A stretch of 64,000 nucleotides of DNA, taken from positions 2,992,297 to 3,056,296 of the forward strand of contig NZ_CP012573.1 in NCBI RefSeq assembly GCF_001280205.1. The letters are read 5' to 3'. The stretch comes from Clavibacter capsici (lineage in GTDB: Bacteria > Actinomycetota > Actinomycetes > Actinomycetales > Microbacteriaceae). Of this stretch, positions 46,718-56,800 are shown one piece after another; the stretch's first letter is position 1; each line of letters opens with the position of its first letter. The notes below the pieces were generated by a model. That model saw only the letters and a list, made by a program, of their open reading frames with translations. It did no database searches and was not told where the DNA came from. The translations under genes and the position numbers were made by a program.

Positions 46718-46981
46718 TTAACGGCCGGAGCCGGCGTAGGGGAGAAGTGCCATCTCACGCGCGTTCTTGACTGCGCGCGCGATGAGGCGCTGCTCCTGCA
46801 CCGAGACACCGGTGATGCGACGAGCGCGGATCTTTCCCCGCTCGGAGATGAACTTGCGGAGGGTGGCGACATCCTTGTAGTCGATGACGCCGACGCGGAT
46901 GGACTTCGCCGGGGCGGCGTTCTTGCCGCCCTTGGCTCCGCGGAGAGGCTTGCGGCGGTCGCCGCTGCTCTTTCCAGCCAT
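46718..46981 (-). CDS. rpsR: 30S ribosomal protein S18
   Basis: An 87-aa S18, with [43 protein letters not shown] (about residues 50-75) and a basic C-terminus. The N-terminal Cys of zinc-type S18 is absent. It pairs with S6 on the platform. Second-last gene of the operon. Confidence 0.97.
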
Positions 46982-47017
46982 GATTCTTCCTGTCTTTCTT
47001 GCGTAGTTCGACGAGCC

Positions 47018-47563
47018 CTAGAAGGGCGTCTCGTCGTTGAAGTTGCCGGGGTTGGACCAGCCGCCGTCGCCGCCCGAGCCGCCACCGGAGTTGCTCGCGG
47101 GGGTGCCCCACGGCTCCTCGGCCACCTGCTGCTGGGGCTGCCCGCCGCCGAACTGGCCGCGGTTGCCACCGCCGGAGTTGCCTCCGCCGTTGCCGCCGCC
47201 CGAGGCGCGGGTGACCTGCGCCGTGGCGTACCGGAGCGAGGGGCCGATCTCGTCGACCTCGAGCTCGATGGAGGTGCGCTTCTCGCCCTCCTTCGTCTCG
47301 TACGACCGCTGCTTGAGGCGGCCGGTCGCGACGACACGCGAGCCCTTGGTGAGCGAGGACGCCACGTGCTCGGCGAACTCGCGCCACACGCTCGCACGGA
47401 GGAAGAGGGCGTCGCCGTCCTTCCAGTCGTTGCTCGCGCGGTCGAAGGACCTCGGCGTGGAGGCGATGGTGAAGTTGGCTACCGCCAGCCCGTTCTGCGT
47501 GTACCGCAGCTCCGGATCACTGGTGAGGTTGCCCACGACCGTGATGATGGTTTCGCCGGCCAT
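47018..47563 (-). CDS. ssb: Single-stranded DNA-binding protein
   Basis: A 181-aa SSB. The OB-fold has [23 protein letters not shown] and [20 protein letters not shown], and the disordered tail is Gly/Asn/Gln-rich and ends DETPF, the acidic C-terminal tip that recruits partners (as in DDIPF). The ATG at 47563 is 3 bases after the rpsF stop. Confidence 0.97.
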   Translation of the reverse strand: MAGETIITVVGNLTSDPELRYTQNGLAVANFTIASTPRSFDRASNDWKDGDALFLRASVWREFAEHVASSLTKGSRVVATGRLKQRSYETKEGEKRTSIELEVDEIGPSLRYATAQVTRASGGGNGGGNSGGGNRGQFGGGQPQQQVAEEPWGTPASNSGGGSGGDGGWSNPGNFNDETPF

Positions 47564-47566
47564 CGA

Positions 47567-48031
47567 CTACTCCCCGGTCTTCTCGCTGGAAGCGGCCTGC
47601 GCCGCCGGCTTGCCGGGCGTCGCCGGGGCGGCGTCCGTGGCGGGAGCCTGGGGCGCGGCGTCTGCGGCCTTGGACGTGGCGGCGGCCTTGCGGGCGGCCT
47701 TCTCGTCGGCGAGCTTCGCAGCGGAGGCGACCATGGCCATGGCCTCCTCGGCACGCAGCACCTTGGTGCGCATGACGGCCTCGGACAGACCCAGCTGGCG
47801 GTCGAGCTCCTGCGTGGCCTCGCTCGTGGCGGTGAGCTGGACGACGGCGTAGATGCCCTCGTTCTTCTTGTTGATCTCGTACGCCAGTCGACGACGGCCC
47901 CAGACGTCGACGTTGTCGACGGTGCCACCGCTGGTGCGGATGACGTTGAGGAACTTGTCGAGACTGGGAGCGACGGTGCGCTCATCGATCTCGGGATCGA
48001 GGATCACCATGAGTTCGTACTGATGCGTCAC
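47567..48031 (-). CDS. rpsF: 30S ribosomal protein S6
   Basis: A 154-aa S6 ([20 protein letters not shown], then [13 protein letters not shown]). The C-terminal 55 residues are an Ala/Lys/Pro-rich extension ending SSEKTGE. The GTG at 48031 has GGAGG upstream; the frame from 48142 is a weaker start. First gene of the operon. Confidence 0.96.
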   Translation of the reverse strand: MTHQYELMVILDPEIDERTVAPSLDKFLNVIRTSGGTVDNVDVWGRRRLAYEINKKNEGIYAVVQLTATSEATQELDRQLGLSEAVMRTKVLRAEEAMAMVASAAKLADEKAARKAAATSKAADAAPQAPATDAAPATPGKPAAQAASSEKTGE

Positions 48032-48194
48032 TAACCCACCTCCTTCGGACTTGAACGGTCGCAGACGATCTGCGACAGGAGGGTATGTGCATCTGTCCGC
48101 GCGGGGCAGGGGAATCCCGTTGCCGGGCGGACAACCTCGCAAGACTACCGGATGGGGAGGAGGGGCGCCAGGCCGGCGGTCGCGACGAGGCGGA

Positions 48195-49625
48195 TCAGGC
48201 CTGCTCGGCGGCCCACCACGCGACGAGGCGGCGCTCGGCCTCCTCCGCGGGGAGCGGTCCCTCGTCGAGCCGGAGCTCCAGGAGGAAGCGGTACGCGCGA
48301 CCCACGACCGGGCCGGGCGGCACGTCGAGGATGCGCATGATCGCCTCGCCGTCGAGGTCGGGGCGGACGGCCGCCATCTCCTCCTGCTCGGCGAGCTCGG
48401 CGATGCGGGCCTCGAGGTCGTCGTAGGCGAACCCCAGGCGGTCGGCCTTGCGACGGTTCTGCGTGGTGACGTCGGCGCGGGTCAGCATGTGCAGGCGCTC
48501 GAGCTCGGGACCCGCGTCGCGCACGTAGCGGCGGACGGCGGAGTCGGTCCAGCCGCCCTCCGTGTAGCCGAAGAAGCGGAGGTGCAGCTCGATGAGGCGG
48601 GCGACCGACGCGATCGTGTCGTTGTCGAAGCGGAGCGCGCGCAGCCGGCGCTTGGCCATCTTGGATCCGACGACGTCATGGTGGTGGAAGGTGACGACCC
48701 CGCCCGGCTCGAGGCGGCGCGTGGACGGCTTGCCGATGTCGTGCAGCAGCGCCGCCAGGCGCAGCACCAGGTCGGGGGCCTCGCCCGGGTGCCGGGATCG
48801 CTCGTGGTCGATGGCCTGGTCGAGCACCTGGAGCGAGTGCTGGTAGACGTCCTTGTGGCGGTGGTGCTCGTCGGCCTCGAGCTTCATGGCCGGCAGCTCG
48901 GGCAGCACGTGCTCGGCGAGGCCGCCCTCCACGAGGAGGTCGAGGCCCGCGCGCGGCTCGGGCGTGCGCAGCAGCTTGGAGAGCTCGTCGCTGACGCGCT
49001 CGACCGAGATGTCGAGGATCCGCGGGGCCATGTCGCGGATGGCGGCGAGCGCGGCGTCGTCGAGGCGGAAGCCGAGCTGGGAGGCGAAGCGGACGGCGCG
49101 CATCATGCGGAGCGGGTCGTCGCCGAACGAGACCTCGGGGGCGACGGGCGTGCGGAGCACCTGGGAGAGGAGGTCGTCGATGCCGTTGGACGGATCCACC
49201 AGGACCACCTGCGGAAGGCGCACGGCGAGCGCGTTCACGGTGAAGTCGCGGCGCACGAGGTCCTCGTCGAGGGAGGAGCCGAACTCGACCTCGGGCTTGC
49301 GGGAGACGCCGTCGTACTGGTCGGTGCGGTACGTGGTGATCTCGACCTGCTCGCCCTTCACGCGGGCGCCGATGGTGCCGAACGCGCGGCCGATGTCCCA
49401 GTGCGCGTCGGCGACGGGCTCGACGATCTCGAGGATGCGGTCGGGACGGGCATCGGTGGTGAGGTCGAGGTCGGTCGCGGCGCGGCCGAGGAAGGCGTCG
49501 CGCACCGGTCCGCCGACGAGGGCGAGCTCGTGGCCCGCCTCGTGGAACGCGCGGGCGAGCACGGCGACCGGGGGCGATGCGGCCAGCTCGCGGAGACGCT
49601 CGAGGGCCTGTGCGACGCTGTGCAT
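48195..49625 (-). CDS. cca: CCA tRNA nucleotidyltransferase
   Basis: A 476-aa class II CCA-adding enzyme. The head motif [26 protein letters not shown] carries the metal-binding DLD, with [11 protein letters not shown] and [21 protein letters not shown] [22 protein letters not shown] later; the C-terminal HD domain has [12 protein letters not shown]. It adds or repairs the 3' CCA of tRNAs. The start lies 8 bases after a TAGACT box. Confidence 0.93.
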   Translation of the reverse strand: MHSVAQALERLRELAASPPVAVLARAFHEAGHELALVGGPVRDAFLGRAATDLDLTTDARPDRILEIVEPVADAHWDIGRAFGTIGARVKGEQVEITTYRTDQYDGVSRKPEVEFGSSLDEDLVRRDFTVNALAVRLPQVVLVDPSNGIDDLLSQVLRTPVAPEVSFGDDPLRMMRAVRFASQLGFRLDDAALAAIRDMAPRILDISVERVSDELSKLLRTPEPRAGLDLLVEGGLAEHVLPELPAMKLEADEHHRHKDVYQHSLQVLDQAIDHERSRHPGEAPDLVLRLAALLHDIGKPSTRRLEPGGVVTFHHHDVVGSKMAKRRLRALRFDNDTIASVARLIELHLRFFGYTEGGWTDSAVRRYVRDAGPELERLHMLTRADVTTQNRRKADRLGFAYDDLEARIAELAEQEEMAAVRPDLDGEAIMRILDVPPGPVVGRAYRFLLELRLDEGPLPAEEAERRLVAWWAAEQA

Positions 49626-49706
49626 GGTCGGACAGTCTACGGCGGCGGCGCGACGGGCATCCGGCGTCCACGGCGAGCGCACACGGGCCGCGCGGGGCGG
49701 GCGCTT

Positions 49707-49712
49707 TAGAAT
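49707..49712 (+). promoter_or_regulatory. -10 element (TAGAAT) for a leaderless DUF6049 transcript
   Basis: TAGAAT ends 6 bases before the ATG at 49719. Confidence 0.6.
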
Positions 49713-49718
49713 GCCCAG

Positions 49719-52013
49719 ATGCACGCCGCGCCTCGACACGACGCCGGCCCCACCCGCACGGACAGAGCCCTCCGGCTGATCCGGCGATCCGCTCGACGCA
49801 CGATCTCCACCCTCGTGTGCGTCACGGTCGCCGCCGGGACGCTCGCCGCCGGGACGGTCGCCGGTCCGTCGACCCCGGCGCACGCGGCCACGGAGGGCGT
49901 GACGCTCACCGTCACCCCCGCGGCCCAGGGGATCCTGAAGCCCGGCGAGGACCTCGCGGTGACCGTCTCCGTCGTGAACGCGACGGACGCCGCGGTACCG
50001 GCGGGGCGGATCGACCTCGACCTCAACCGCACCGTGCTCGACACGCGCACGAGGCTCGACGGATGGCTCGACACCGCGTCCACCGACGCGAACGCGCGCA
50101 CGGGGCCGCGCATCGGCCGCGCCGACTCCCCCGAGGTCCCCGCCGGCGGCACCGTCGACGTGCCCGTCACCGTCCCGGCCGCGACCGTGGCGCTGCAGGG
50201 CAGCCGGGGCGGCTTCGGGCCGCGCGGCATCACGGCGGAGCTCGAGGCGGGCGGCGCGGACGTGGCGACCGGCCGCGGGGCCGTCGTCTGGAGCCCGGGC
50301 GCGGATCCGGCGCCCACTCCCGTCACCGCGGTCATGCCGCTCACGGTGCCGCCGAGCGGATCCGACTTCGTCGACGCCGAGGCCCTGGCCACCTACACGT
50401 CCCCGAGCGGCACGCTCACGCGCCAGCTCGACGCCGTCGTCGACCGGCCCGTGGCGGTCGGGATCGACCCGCGCATCATCGCGTCCATCCGGATCCTCGG
50501 CGTCCAGGCCCCGCCGTCCGCCGTCGAGTGGCTCCAACGCCTCCGCACGATGCCCAACGAGACCTTCGAGCTCGCCTGGGCGGACGCCGACGTCGCCGTG
50601 CAGTCGCAGGCGGGCGCCACCACGCTGCTGGCCCCGACGGACACGACCTACGCCGTGCAGGCGAGCCGGTTCGCCGCGCCCGGCTCGACCCCCTCGCCCA
50701 CCCCGTCGTCGACCGGCACGCCCGCACCGACGGGCACGCCCGCGGCAGGCGGCACGCGCGGCGGATCCGGCGCCAGCGGCGCCGCGTCGGCGTCCGTGGA
50801 TCCCGCGGAGACGGCCGAGCCCACGAGCCCGGAGCCGAGCCCCACCCCCACGGCGCCGTCCCCCTCCCCTACGCCGACCCTCGCCGACCTCACGGCCTGG
50901 ACCTACACGATGCCCGGCTTCTCCTGGCCGGCCGCCGGCACCGTCACCGCGAACGACATCGGAGTCCTGGCCGCGAGCGGCAGCACCACGGCGATCCTCG
51001 CCAGCGGCGATGTGAGGTCCACCGGCACCGCGCGCGTCGGCGCGACGGGCACCGTGGGCGACACCCGCGTGCTCGTGACCGACGCGCAGGTCTCGGCCCT
51101 CGTCGACCGCGCGCTCTCCGCGGAGACGGACGAGGCCTTCGGCATCGCCCTCGCGCAGCTTTCCGCCACCCTCGCGGCCGACGCCCGCGAGGCCGACGGG
51201 CACGTCGTCGTCGCCGGGCTCGAGCGCGGCTGGGCCGCCTCCAACGGCCGCCTGGGAGAGCTGCTGGACGCCATCCAGGCGCTCCCGTACAGCGACACGG
51301 CGCCGCTGACCTCGGCGCTCGGCAGCGCGAGCGTGCCCCTGCAGGTCGTCGACCACCCGGAGGACGCCGACCGCGTGAACCGGGTCGCCGGGTCCCTCTC
51401 GCTCGAGGCGCAGGTGGCCGCGTTCTCGAAGGCGGTCGAACGGCCCGAGCTCATCACCGGCCAGCAGCGCCTGCTCCTGCTCGCGACGCTCTCCAACCGC
51501 TGGCGCGACGACGCCGACGGGGCCGTGACCGTCCAGGACGGTTACATCGCGCAGGCCGACGCCATCCTCTCGTCCGTCGCCATCACCACACGGCAGAACA
51601 CCGTCATCAGCGACACGTCGAGCCTGCTCATCAACGTCAGCAACGCGCTCGACCAGCCCGTCACCGTGCGGATGACGATCATCGCGGGCAGCGGCAGGAT
51701 CCGCGTCGACGACTCCGTGGTCGTCACCGTCCCCGCGCACGGCAGCGCGTCGGCCCGCCCGCCCATCACCTCCATCTCGAACGGCGACCTCGTGGTCACC
51801 GCGCGCCTCACCACCGAGGACGGCTCCGTGCAGATCGGCGACAGCGCGCCCGTCGAGCTGCTGATCCGCGCCGGCTTCGAGGCCGTCGTGACGACCCTGT
51901 TCGTGGTCGCCGTCGCGCTGCTGTTCGGGTTCGGGCTCTTCCGCAGCATCCGCAAGCGCCGCCGCGCCCGTGCCCGGCAGCTCGCCGGCCTGCCCGAGGA
52001 GACCGATGACTGA
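49719..52013 (+). CDS. DUF6049 family exported protein
   Basis: A 764-aa membrane-anchored exported protein: signal peptide ending around AHA-AT (residue 50), a large extracellular domain (TSVVNATDAAVPAGRIDLDL type segments), a Pro/Thr/Ser-rich linker near residues 325-385 and a C-terminal helix (VVTTLFVVAVALLFGFGLF) with a basic tail. It corresponds in position and plan to mycobacterial Rv3909, next to murJ. Function unknown; a role with MurJ or wall assembly is inferred. Confidence 0.88.
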   Translation: MHAAPRHDAGPTRTDRALRLIRRSARRTISTLVCVTVAAGTLAAGTVAGPSTPAHAATEGVTLTVTPAAQGILKPGEDLAVTVSVVNATDAAVPAGRIDLDLNRTVLDTRTRLDGWLDTASTDANARTGPRIGRADSPEVPAGGTVDVPVTVPAATVALQGSRGGFGPRGITAELEAGGADVATGRGAVVWSPGADPAPTPVTAVMPLTVPPSGSDFVDAEALATYTSPSGTLTRQLDAVVDRPVAVGIDPRIIASIRILGVQAPPSAVEWLQRLRTMPNETFELAWADADVAVQSQAGATTLLAPTDTTYAVQASRFAAPGSTPSPTPSSTGTPAPTGTPAAGGTRGGSGASGAASASVDPAETAEPTSPEPSPTPTAPSPSPTPTLADLTAWTYTMPGFSWPAAGTVTANDIGVLAASGSTTAILASGDVRSTGTARVGATGTVGDTRVLVTDAQVSALVDRALSAETDEAFGIALAQLSATLAADAREADGHVVVAGLERGWAASNGRLGELLDAIQALPYSDTAPLTSALGSASVPLQVVDHPEDADRVNRVAGSLSLEAQVAAFSKAVERPELITGQQRLLLLATLSNRWRDDADGAVTVQDGYIAQADAILSSVAITTRQNTVISDTSSLLINVSNALDQPVTVRMTIIAGSGRIRVDDSVVVTVPAHGSASARPPITSISNGDLVVTARLTTEDGSVQIGDSAPVELLIRAGFEAVVTTLFVVAVALLFGFGLFRSIRKRRRARARQLAGLPEETDD

Positions 52014-53677
52014 CCGGATGACGCCGCCCGCCCCCGGACGGGACCGCGCGTGACCGCGGCCCCGCTCCCCGCGGCGGCATCGGCCGGGCGTCCGCCCTGC
52101 TCGCGTCGGGCACCTTCGTCTCCCGCATCCTCGGGTTCGTCAAGGCCATCGTGCTGCTGCAGACGATCGGCGCGACCCTGGGCAGCTCCAACGCGTTCTC
52201 GAACGCGAACCAGCTGCCGAACAACATCTACGTGATCATCGCGGGCGGCGTCCTCAACGCGGTCCTCGTGCCCCAGGTGGTGCGCGCGGCCAAGCACGCG
52301 GACGGCGGCGCCGGCTACATCAACAAGCTCGTGACCATCGCGATCGTCGTGCTCGGCGGCGTCACGGTCCTCGCGACCGTGGGCGCACCCGTGGTCTCGC
52401 GCCTCTACGCCGCGACCCTGCCCCCGGACGTCTTCGCGCTCGTCGTCGCGTTCGCGTACTGGTGCCTGCCGCAGATCCTCTTCTACGGGCTCTACGCGGT
52501 GCTCGGCGAGGTGCTGAACGCCCGGGGGTCCTTCGGGCCCTTCACGTGGGCGCCCGTCCTCAACAACGTGGTCGCCATCGCCGGCCTCCTCCTCTTCCAG
52601 GCGATGTTCGGATCCGGGAGCCGCCCGGTCGACGACTGGAGCCTCGACAAGATCATCGTGCTGGCCGGATCCGCCACCCTCGGCGTCGTCGCCCAGGCGC
52701 TCATCCTCTTCGTCTTCTGGCGACGCGTCGGCCTCCGCTTCCGCTTCGACTTCGCGTGGCGCGGCGTCGGCCTCGGCACAGCGGGCCGCCTCGCCGGCTG
52801 GACCTTCGGCATGCTCGTTGTGACGCAGCTCGCCGGCATCGCGCAGTCCAACGTCGCGAACATCGCGGCGACCTCGGACAGCCCGTCGAGCACGATCCTG
52901 CTCAACGCGTGGCTGTTCTTCATGCTCCCGCACTCGATCTTCGCGGTCTCCATCGCCACCGCGTACTTCACGCGCATGAGCACGCACGCGGGCGAGGGCG
53001 ACCACGACAGCATGCGGACGGACCTCTCCTCGGCGATCCGCACGGTCGCCCTCATGACCGTGCTCTCGACGGCCCTCATCGCGGTGCTCGCCGGGCCCGT
53101 GGCGCGCGTCATGGTCTCGGGCGACATCGGCGAGGTCCGCGGCTACGGCGTCGTCCTCATCGCCTTCATCCTCGGGCTGCCGGCGTTCAGCACCCTGTTC
53201 GTCCTGCAGCGCGCCTTCTACGCCCTGTCAGACACGCGCACGCCGTTCCTCATCCAGTGCGCGCAGGTCGTGGTGTTCATCGCCGGAGCGCTCGTGATCT
53301 CGCAACAGCCGGTCGAGCTCATCGGCGTCGGGCTCGCGGTCCTGCAGACCGTCACCGTCACGGGGCAGGCGCTCCTCGCGGCGGTGGTCCTGCGCCGACG
53401 CATCGGCCGCATCGACGGCCGCCGGATCCTCCGCAGCGCCGTCCGCTTCGCCGTCGCCGCCGTGCCCGCAGCGCTCATCGGCAACGCGCTCCTGGCGCTG
53501 ATCTCGGGCGGCCCGTTCGAGGGCGTCGGCGTCGCGTCGAAGGGCTCGGCGCTCCTCGTCGGGATCGCCGTGGCCGCCGTCATGACGGCCGTCTACCTCG
53601 CCGCACTGGCGGCCATGCGCTCGTCGGAGCTGCAGCAGCTCACGGGTCCCGTGCTGCGCCGCATCCGCCGTCGCTGA
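52006..53677 (+). pseudogene. murJ: Lipid II flippase MurJ, frameshifted near its start
   Basis: The body of MurJ/MviN is clear and intact from about 52022 (SALLASGTFVSRILGFVKA, LPNNIYVIIAGGVLNAVLVP, VLGEVLNARGSFGPFTWAP, LQRAFYALSDTRTPF), about 550 residues with the usual 14 helices. But no ATG, GTG or TTG exists in that frame before 52151, inside helix 1. The likely starts, ATG at 52006 (strong GAGGAG, overlapping the DUF6049 stop) or GTG at 52050, are in other frames. One extra base between 52022 and 52051, or one missing base in 52050-52080, would restore it. Confidence 0.88.
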
Positions 53678-53834
53678 GCCTTCCGCCCACGCTGAACAGG
53701 ACCGGTCCCACGGGCCTGTCCGCAGCGGTGTCCCGGCCAGGTGGAGGCGGAGGAATAGCCGCTACCGTGGGTCTGTTGCAGAGGTGAGCGGGCGCCGGGA
53801 CGGTGCCCCGCCGAGCAGTGGAGGAGAAGCCGTC

Positions 53835-54869
53835 GTGCGTCAGATCATCATCATCGGTTCGGGTCCCGCGGGATACACGGCCGCCATCTACGCCGCGCGC
53901 GCCAACCTCACCCCCCTCCTCATCGCCAGCTCGGTCGAGGCCGGCGGCGAGCTCATGAACACCACCGAGGTCGAGAACTACCCGGGCTTCCCCGAGGGCA
54001 TCCAGGGTCCCGACCTCATGATGGCGATGCAGGCGCAGGCCGAGCGCTTCGGCACCGAGGTCGTCCTCGACGACGTCACGTCGGTGGACCTGACGGGCGA
54101 CGTCAAGCGCGTCACCCTCGGCAACGGCGACGTGCACGAGGCCCTCGCGGTCATCGCCGCCACCGGATCCGCGTACCGCAAGCTCGGCCTCCCCGCGGAG
54201 GACCGCTTCAGCGGCCACGGCGTCTCCTGGTGCGCCACGTGCGACGGCTTCTTCTTCCGCCAGAAGACCATCGCGGTCGTCGGCGGCGGCGACAGCGCGA
54301 TGGAGGAGGCCACGTTCCTCACCCGCTTCGCGGAGAAGGTCTACGTCATCCACCGCAAGGACACCCTGCGCGCCTCCAAGATCATGCAGGAGCGCGCGTT
54401 CGAGAACCCGAAGATCGAGTTCGTCTGGAACGCGCAGGTGGTCGACATCACCGGCGGCGAGAAGGTCGACGGCGTCGTCCTCGAGGACACCGTCACGGGC
54501 GAGCAGCGCCCGCTCGCGCTCGACGGCCTCTTCATCGCCATCGGCAACGACCCGCGCACGCACCTCTTCCACCAGCAGCTGGAGCTGACCGCCGAGGGCA
54601 CCATCGCCGTCGAGGGCCGCTCCTCGCGCACGAACCTGCCGGGCGTGTTCGCCGCCGGCGACGTGATCGACCCCACCTACCGCCAGGCCATCACCGCCGC
54701 GGCGTCCGGCACCGTCGCCGCGCTCGACGCCGAGCACTTCCTCGCGTCCCTGCCCGACACGCTGCTCGACGCGGCGTCGGACGGTCCGGACGGACCCGCG
54801 GGCCATGGCGCTCCGGCAGCTGGCAGCGCGGTGGATCCCGACGGCGAGCTCGTCGGCGCCGAGCAGTAG
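53835..54869 (+). CDS. trxB: Thioredoxin-disulfide reductase
   Basis: A 344-aa flavoprotein that reduces thioredoxin with NADPH. FAD motif IIIGSGPAGYTAAIYAAR, redox pair CATC in GVSWCATCDGFFFR, NADPH motif VVGGGDSAMEEA and FAD motif GVFAAGDVIDPTYRQAITAA. The C-terminal 35 residues are an extension ending LVGAEQ. The GTG at 53835 has GGAGGAGAAG upstream. Followed 77 bases later by trxA. Confidence 0.95.
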   Translation: MRQIIIIGSGPAGYTAAIYAARANLTPLLIASSVEAGGELMNTTEVENYPGFPEGIQGPDLMMAMQAQAERFGTEVVLDDVTSVDLTGDVKRVTLGNGDVHEALAVIAATGSAYRKLGLPAEDRFSGHGVSWCATCDGFFFRQKTIAVVGGGDSAMEEATFLTRFAEKVYVIHRKDTLRASKIMQERAFENPKIEFVWNAQVVDITGGEKVDGVVLEDTVTGEQRPLALDGLFIAIGNDPRTHLFHQQLELTAEGTIAVEGRSSRTNLPGVFAAGDVIDPTYRQAITAAASGTVAALDAEHFLASLPDTLLDAASDGPDGPAGHGAPAAGSAVDPDGELVGAEQ

Positions 54870-54898
54870 TCCTCGGCGCTCCGGCGCCCCCATCTGAA

Positions 54899-54921
54899 GG
54901 ACCCGGGAACCGCCCGGGTCC
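54899..54921 (+). other. Hairpin between trxB and trxA
   Basis: A 9-base stem (GGACCCGGG and its complement) with a 5-base loop. No T-run follows, so it may be a weak terminator or RNA-stability element between trxB and trxA. Confidence 0.5.
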
Positions 54922-54946
54922 ACCCGAACCGCACGAAGGAGCACCC

Positions 54947-55270
54947 ATGTCCCACTCCCGCGACGTCACCGACGCCAGCTTCCAGGCCGACGTCCTCGAC
55001 GCCGAGAAGACCGTCATCGTCGACTTCTGGGCCCCCTGGTGCGGCCCCTGCAAGGCCGTCTCCCCGGTCCTCGACCAGATCGCCGCCGAGAACCCCGGCA
55101 TCGAGCTCGTCAAGATCGACGTGGACGACAACCCCGAGGTCGCGATGAAGTACAAGATCACCTCGATCCCGGCCATGAAGGTCTTCCAGAAGGGCGAGGT
55201 CGTCAAGACCGTCATCGGCGCCAAGCCGAAGCCGGCCCTCGAGCAGGAGTTCGCCGACTTCCTCAAGTAG
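54947..55270 (+). CDS. trxA: Thioredoxin
   Basis: A 107-aa thioredoxin with the active-site FWAPWCGPCK (WCGPC) at about residues 29-33 and the cis-Pro in TSIPAMKVF. It reduces disulfides in cytoplasmic proteins using TrxB. The ATG at 54947 follows GAAGGAG. Confidence 0.97.
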   Translation: MSHSRDVTDASFQADVLDAEKTVIVDFWAPWCGPCKAVSPVLDQIAAENPGIELVKIDVDDNPEVAMKYKITSIPAMKVFQKGEVVKTVIGAKPKPALEQEFADFLK

Positions 55271-55303
55271 ACCGCTTGCGCCGAGTGCGCGACGAGCACC
55301 ACC

Positions 55304-55339
55304 CGGAGGGTCCGGCACCACGAGGTGCCGGGCCCTCCG
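55304..55339. terminator. Terminator hairpin after trxA
   Basis: A 16-base stem with one wobble and a 4-base loop, 33 bases past the trxA stop. Confidence 0.85.
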
Positions 55340-55443
55340 TCGTCCTCGCGATCCGAGCCGCGCCGTCCGTGCGCGGCCACCGACGGGGATCCCCCACGGC
55401 CTCCCGTTAGGCTGATCGGCAATCGGACAGTGAGAGACGTGAC

Positions 55444-56766
55444 GTGACACCTGCAGGCAGCCCCCGCGATCCCGCGGGCACCAACCTCGACCCTTGGTTC
55501 CCCCACTACGCGGAGAGGACCTCGGGCCTCAGCGCCTCCGAGGTGCGCGCCCTCTTCGCCGTGGCCTCGCGCCCGGAGGTGGTGTCGCTCGCCGGGGGCA
55601 TGCCGTTCGTCTCCGCCCTCCCGCAGGAGCTCATCGTCACGGCGATGGAGAAGGTCATGCGCGAGCGCGGACCCGTCGCCCTGCAGTACGGCGGAGGCCA
55701 GGGCACTCCCGAGCTCCGCGAGGACATCCTCGAGGTCATGGCGCTCGAGGGGATTCGCGGCAGCGTCGACGACATCGTCACCACCACGGGCTCGCAGCAG
55801 GCGCTCGACCTGGTCACGAAGCTGTTCATCGACCCGGGCGACGTGATCCTCGCCGAGGCCCCCAGCTACGTCGGCGCCATCGGCGTCTTCCGTAGCTACC
55901 AGGCCGTGGTCGAGCACGTGATCATGGACGACGACGGCCTCGTCCCCGAGGCGCTCCGCGAGGCCATCGCGCGCATCCGCGGCGAGGGCCGCACCATCAA
56001 GTTCCTCTACACGGTCCCCAACTTCCACAACCCGGCGGGCGTCACCATGTCGGCCGCCCGCCGTCCGGAGATCCTCGAGATCTGCCGGTCGAACGACATC
56101 CTCGTCCTCGAGGACAACCCCTACGGCCTGCTCTGGTTCGACCGCCCCGCGCCGGACGCGATGCGGAGCCTCGACGACGAGGGCGTCATCTACCTCGGCT
56201 CGTTCTCGAAGACGCTCGCCCCGGGCTTCCGGGTCGGCTGGGCGCTCGCGCCGCACGCCATCCGGGAGAAGCTCATCCTCGCCCAGGAGTCGGCCGTCCT
56301 CTCCCCCAGCTCGTTCAGCCAGCTGATCATCTCCGAGTACCTGCACGCCTCGGACTGGAAGGGCCAGATCGACACCTTCCGCGGGGTCTACCGGGAGCGG
56401 CGCGACGCCACGCTCTCCGCCCTCCAGGAGCACCTGCCCGGTCTCTCGTGGACCGTGCCCAACGGGGGCTTCTACGTCTGGCTGAAGCTCCCCGAGCAGC
56501 TCGACTCGAAGCAGATGCTCCCGCGGGCCGTCACCGCGCTCGTGGCCTACACGCCCGGCACCGCCTTCTACGCCGACGGCCGCGGTCGCGACGCCATCCG
56601 CCTGTCGTTCTGCTACCCGACACCCGAGCGCATCCGCGAGGGTGTCCGCCGGATGGCCGGCGTCATCGACGACGAGCTGGACCTGCTCAGCACGTTCTCC
56701 GGCACGGGCTCGCTCGCGTCGCGCACCACGACGTCCGTGGCCGCCCCGCCGCCGGACCTCGACTGA
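55444..56766 (+). CDS. PLP-dependent aminotransferase (class I, MocR/2-aminoadipate-like)
   Basis: A 440-aa fold-type I aminotransferase. Motifs: VSLAGGMPFVSALP, LQYGGGQGTPELREDI, TVPNFHNPAGVTMS, VLEDNPYGLLWF and the Schiff-base Lys in YLGSFSKTLAPGFRVGW; the C-terminus has IRLSFCYPTPERIREG. It resembles 2-aminoadipate/valine-pyruvate type enzymes without a regulatory helix-turn-helix. The substrate is unknown. It precedes ddl by 34 bases. Confidence 0.88.
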   Translation: MTPAGSPRDPAGTNLDPWFPHYAERTSGLSASEVRALFAVASRPEVVSLAGGMPFVSALPQELIVTAMEKVMRERGPVALQYGGGQGTPELREDILEVMALEGIRGSVDDIVTTTGSQQALDLVTKLFIDPGDVILAEAPSYVGAIGVFRSYQAVVEHVIMDDDGLVPEALREAIARIRGEGRTIKFLYTVPNFHNPAGVTMSAARRPEILEICRSNDILVLEDNPYGLLWFDRPAPDAMRSLDDEGVIYLGSFSKTLAPGFRVGWALAPHAIREKLILAQESAVLSPSSFSQLIISEYLHASDWKGQIDTFRGVYRERRDATLSALQEHLPGLSWTVPNGGFYVWLKLPEQLDSKQMLPRAVTALVAYTPGTAFYADGRGRDAIRLSFCYPTPERIREGVRRMAGVIDDELDLLSTFSGTGSLASRTTTSVAAPPPDLD

Positions 56767-56800
56767 CCCCGCCCCACCGACCACGATCGGATCCAGCACC

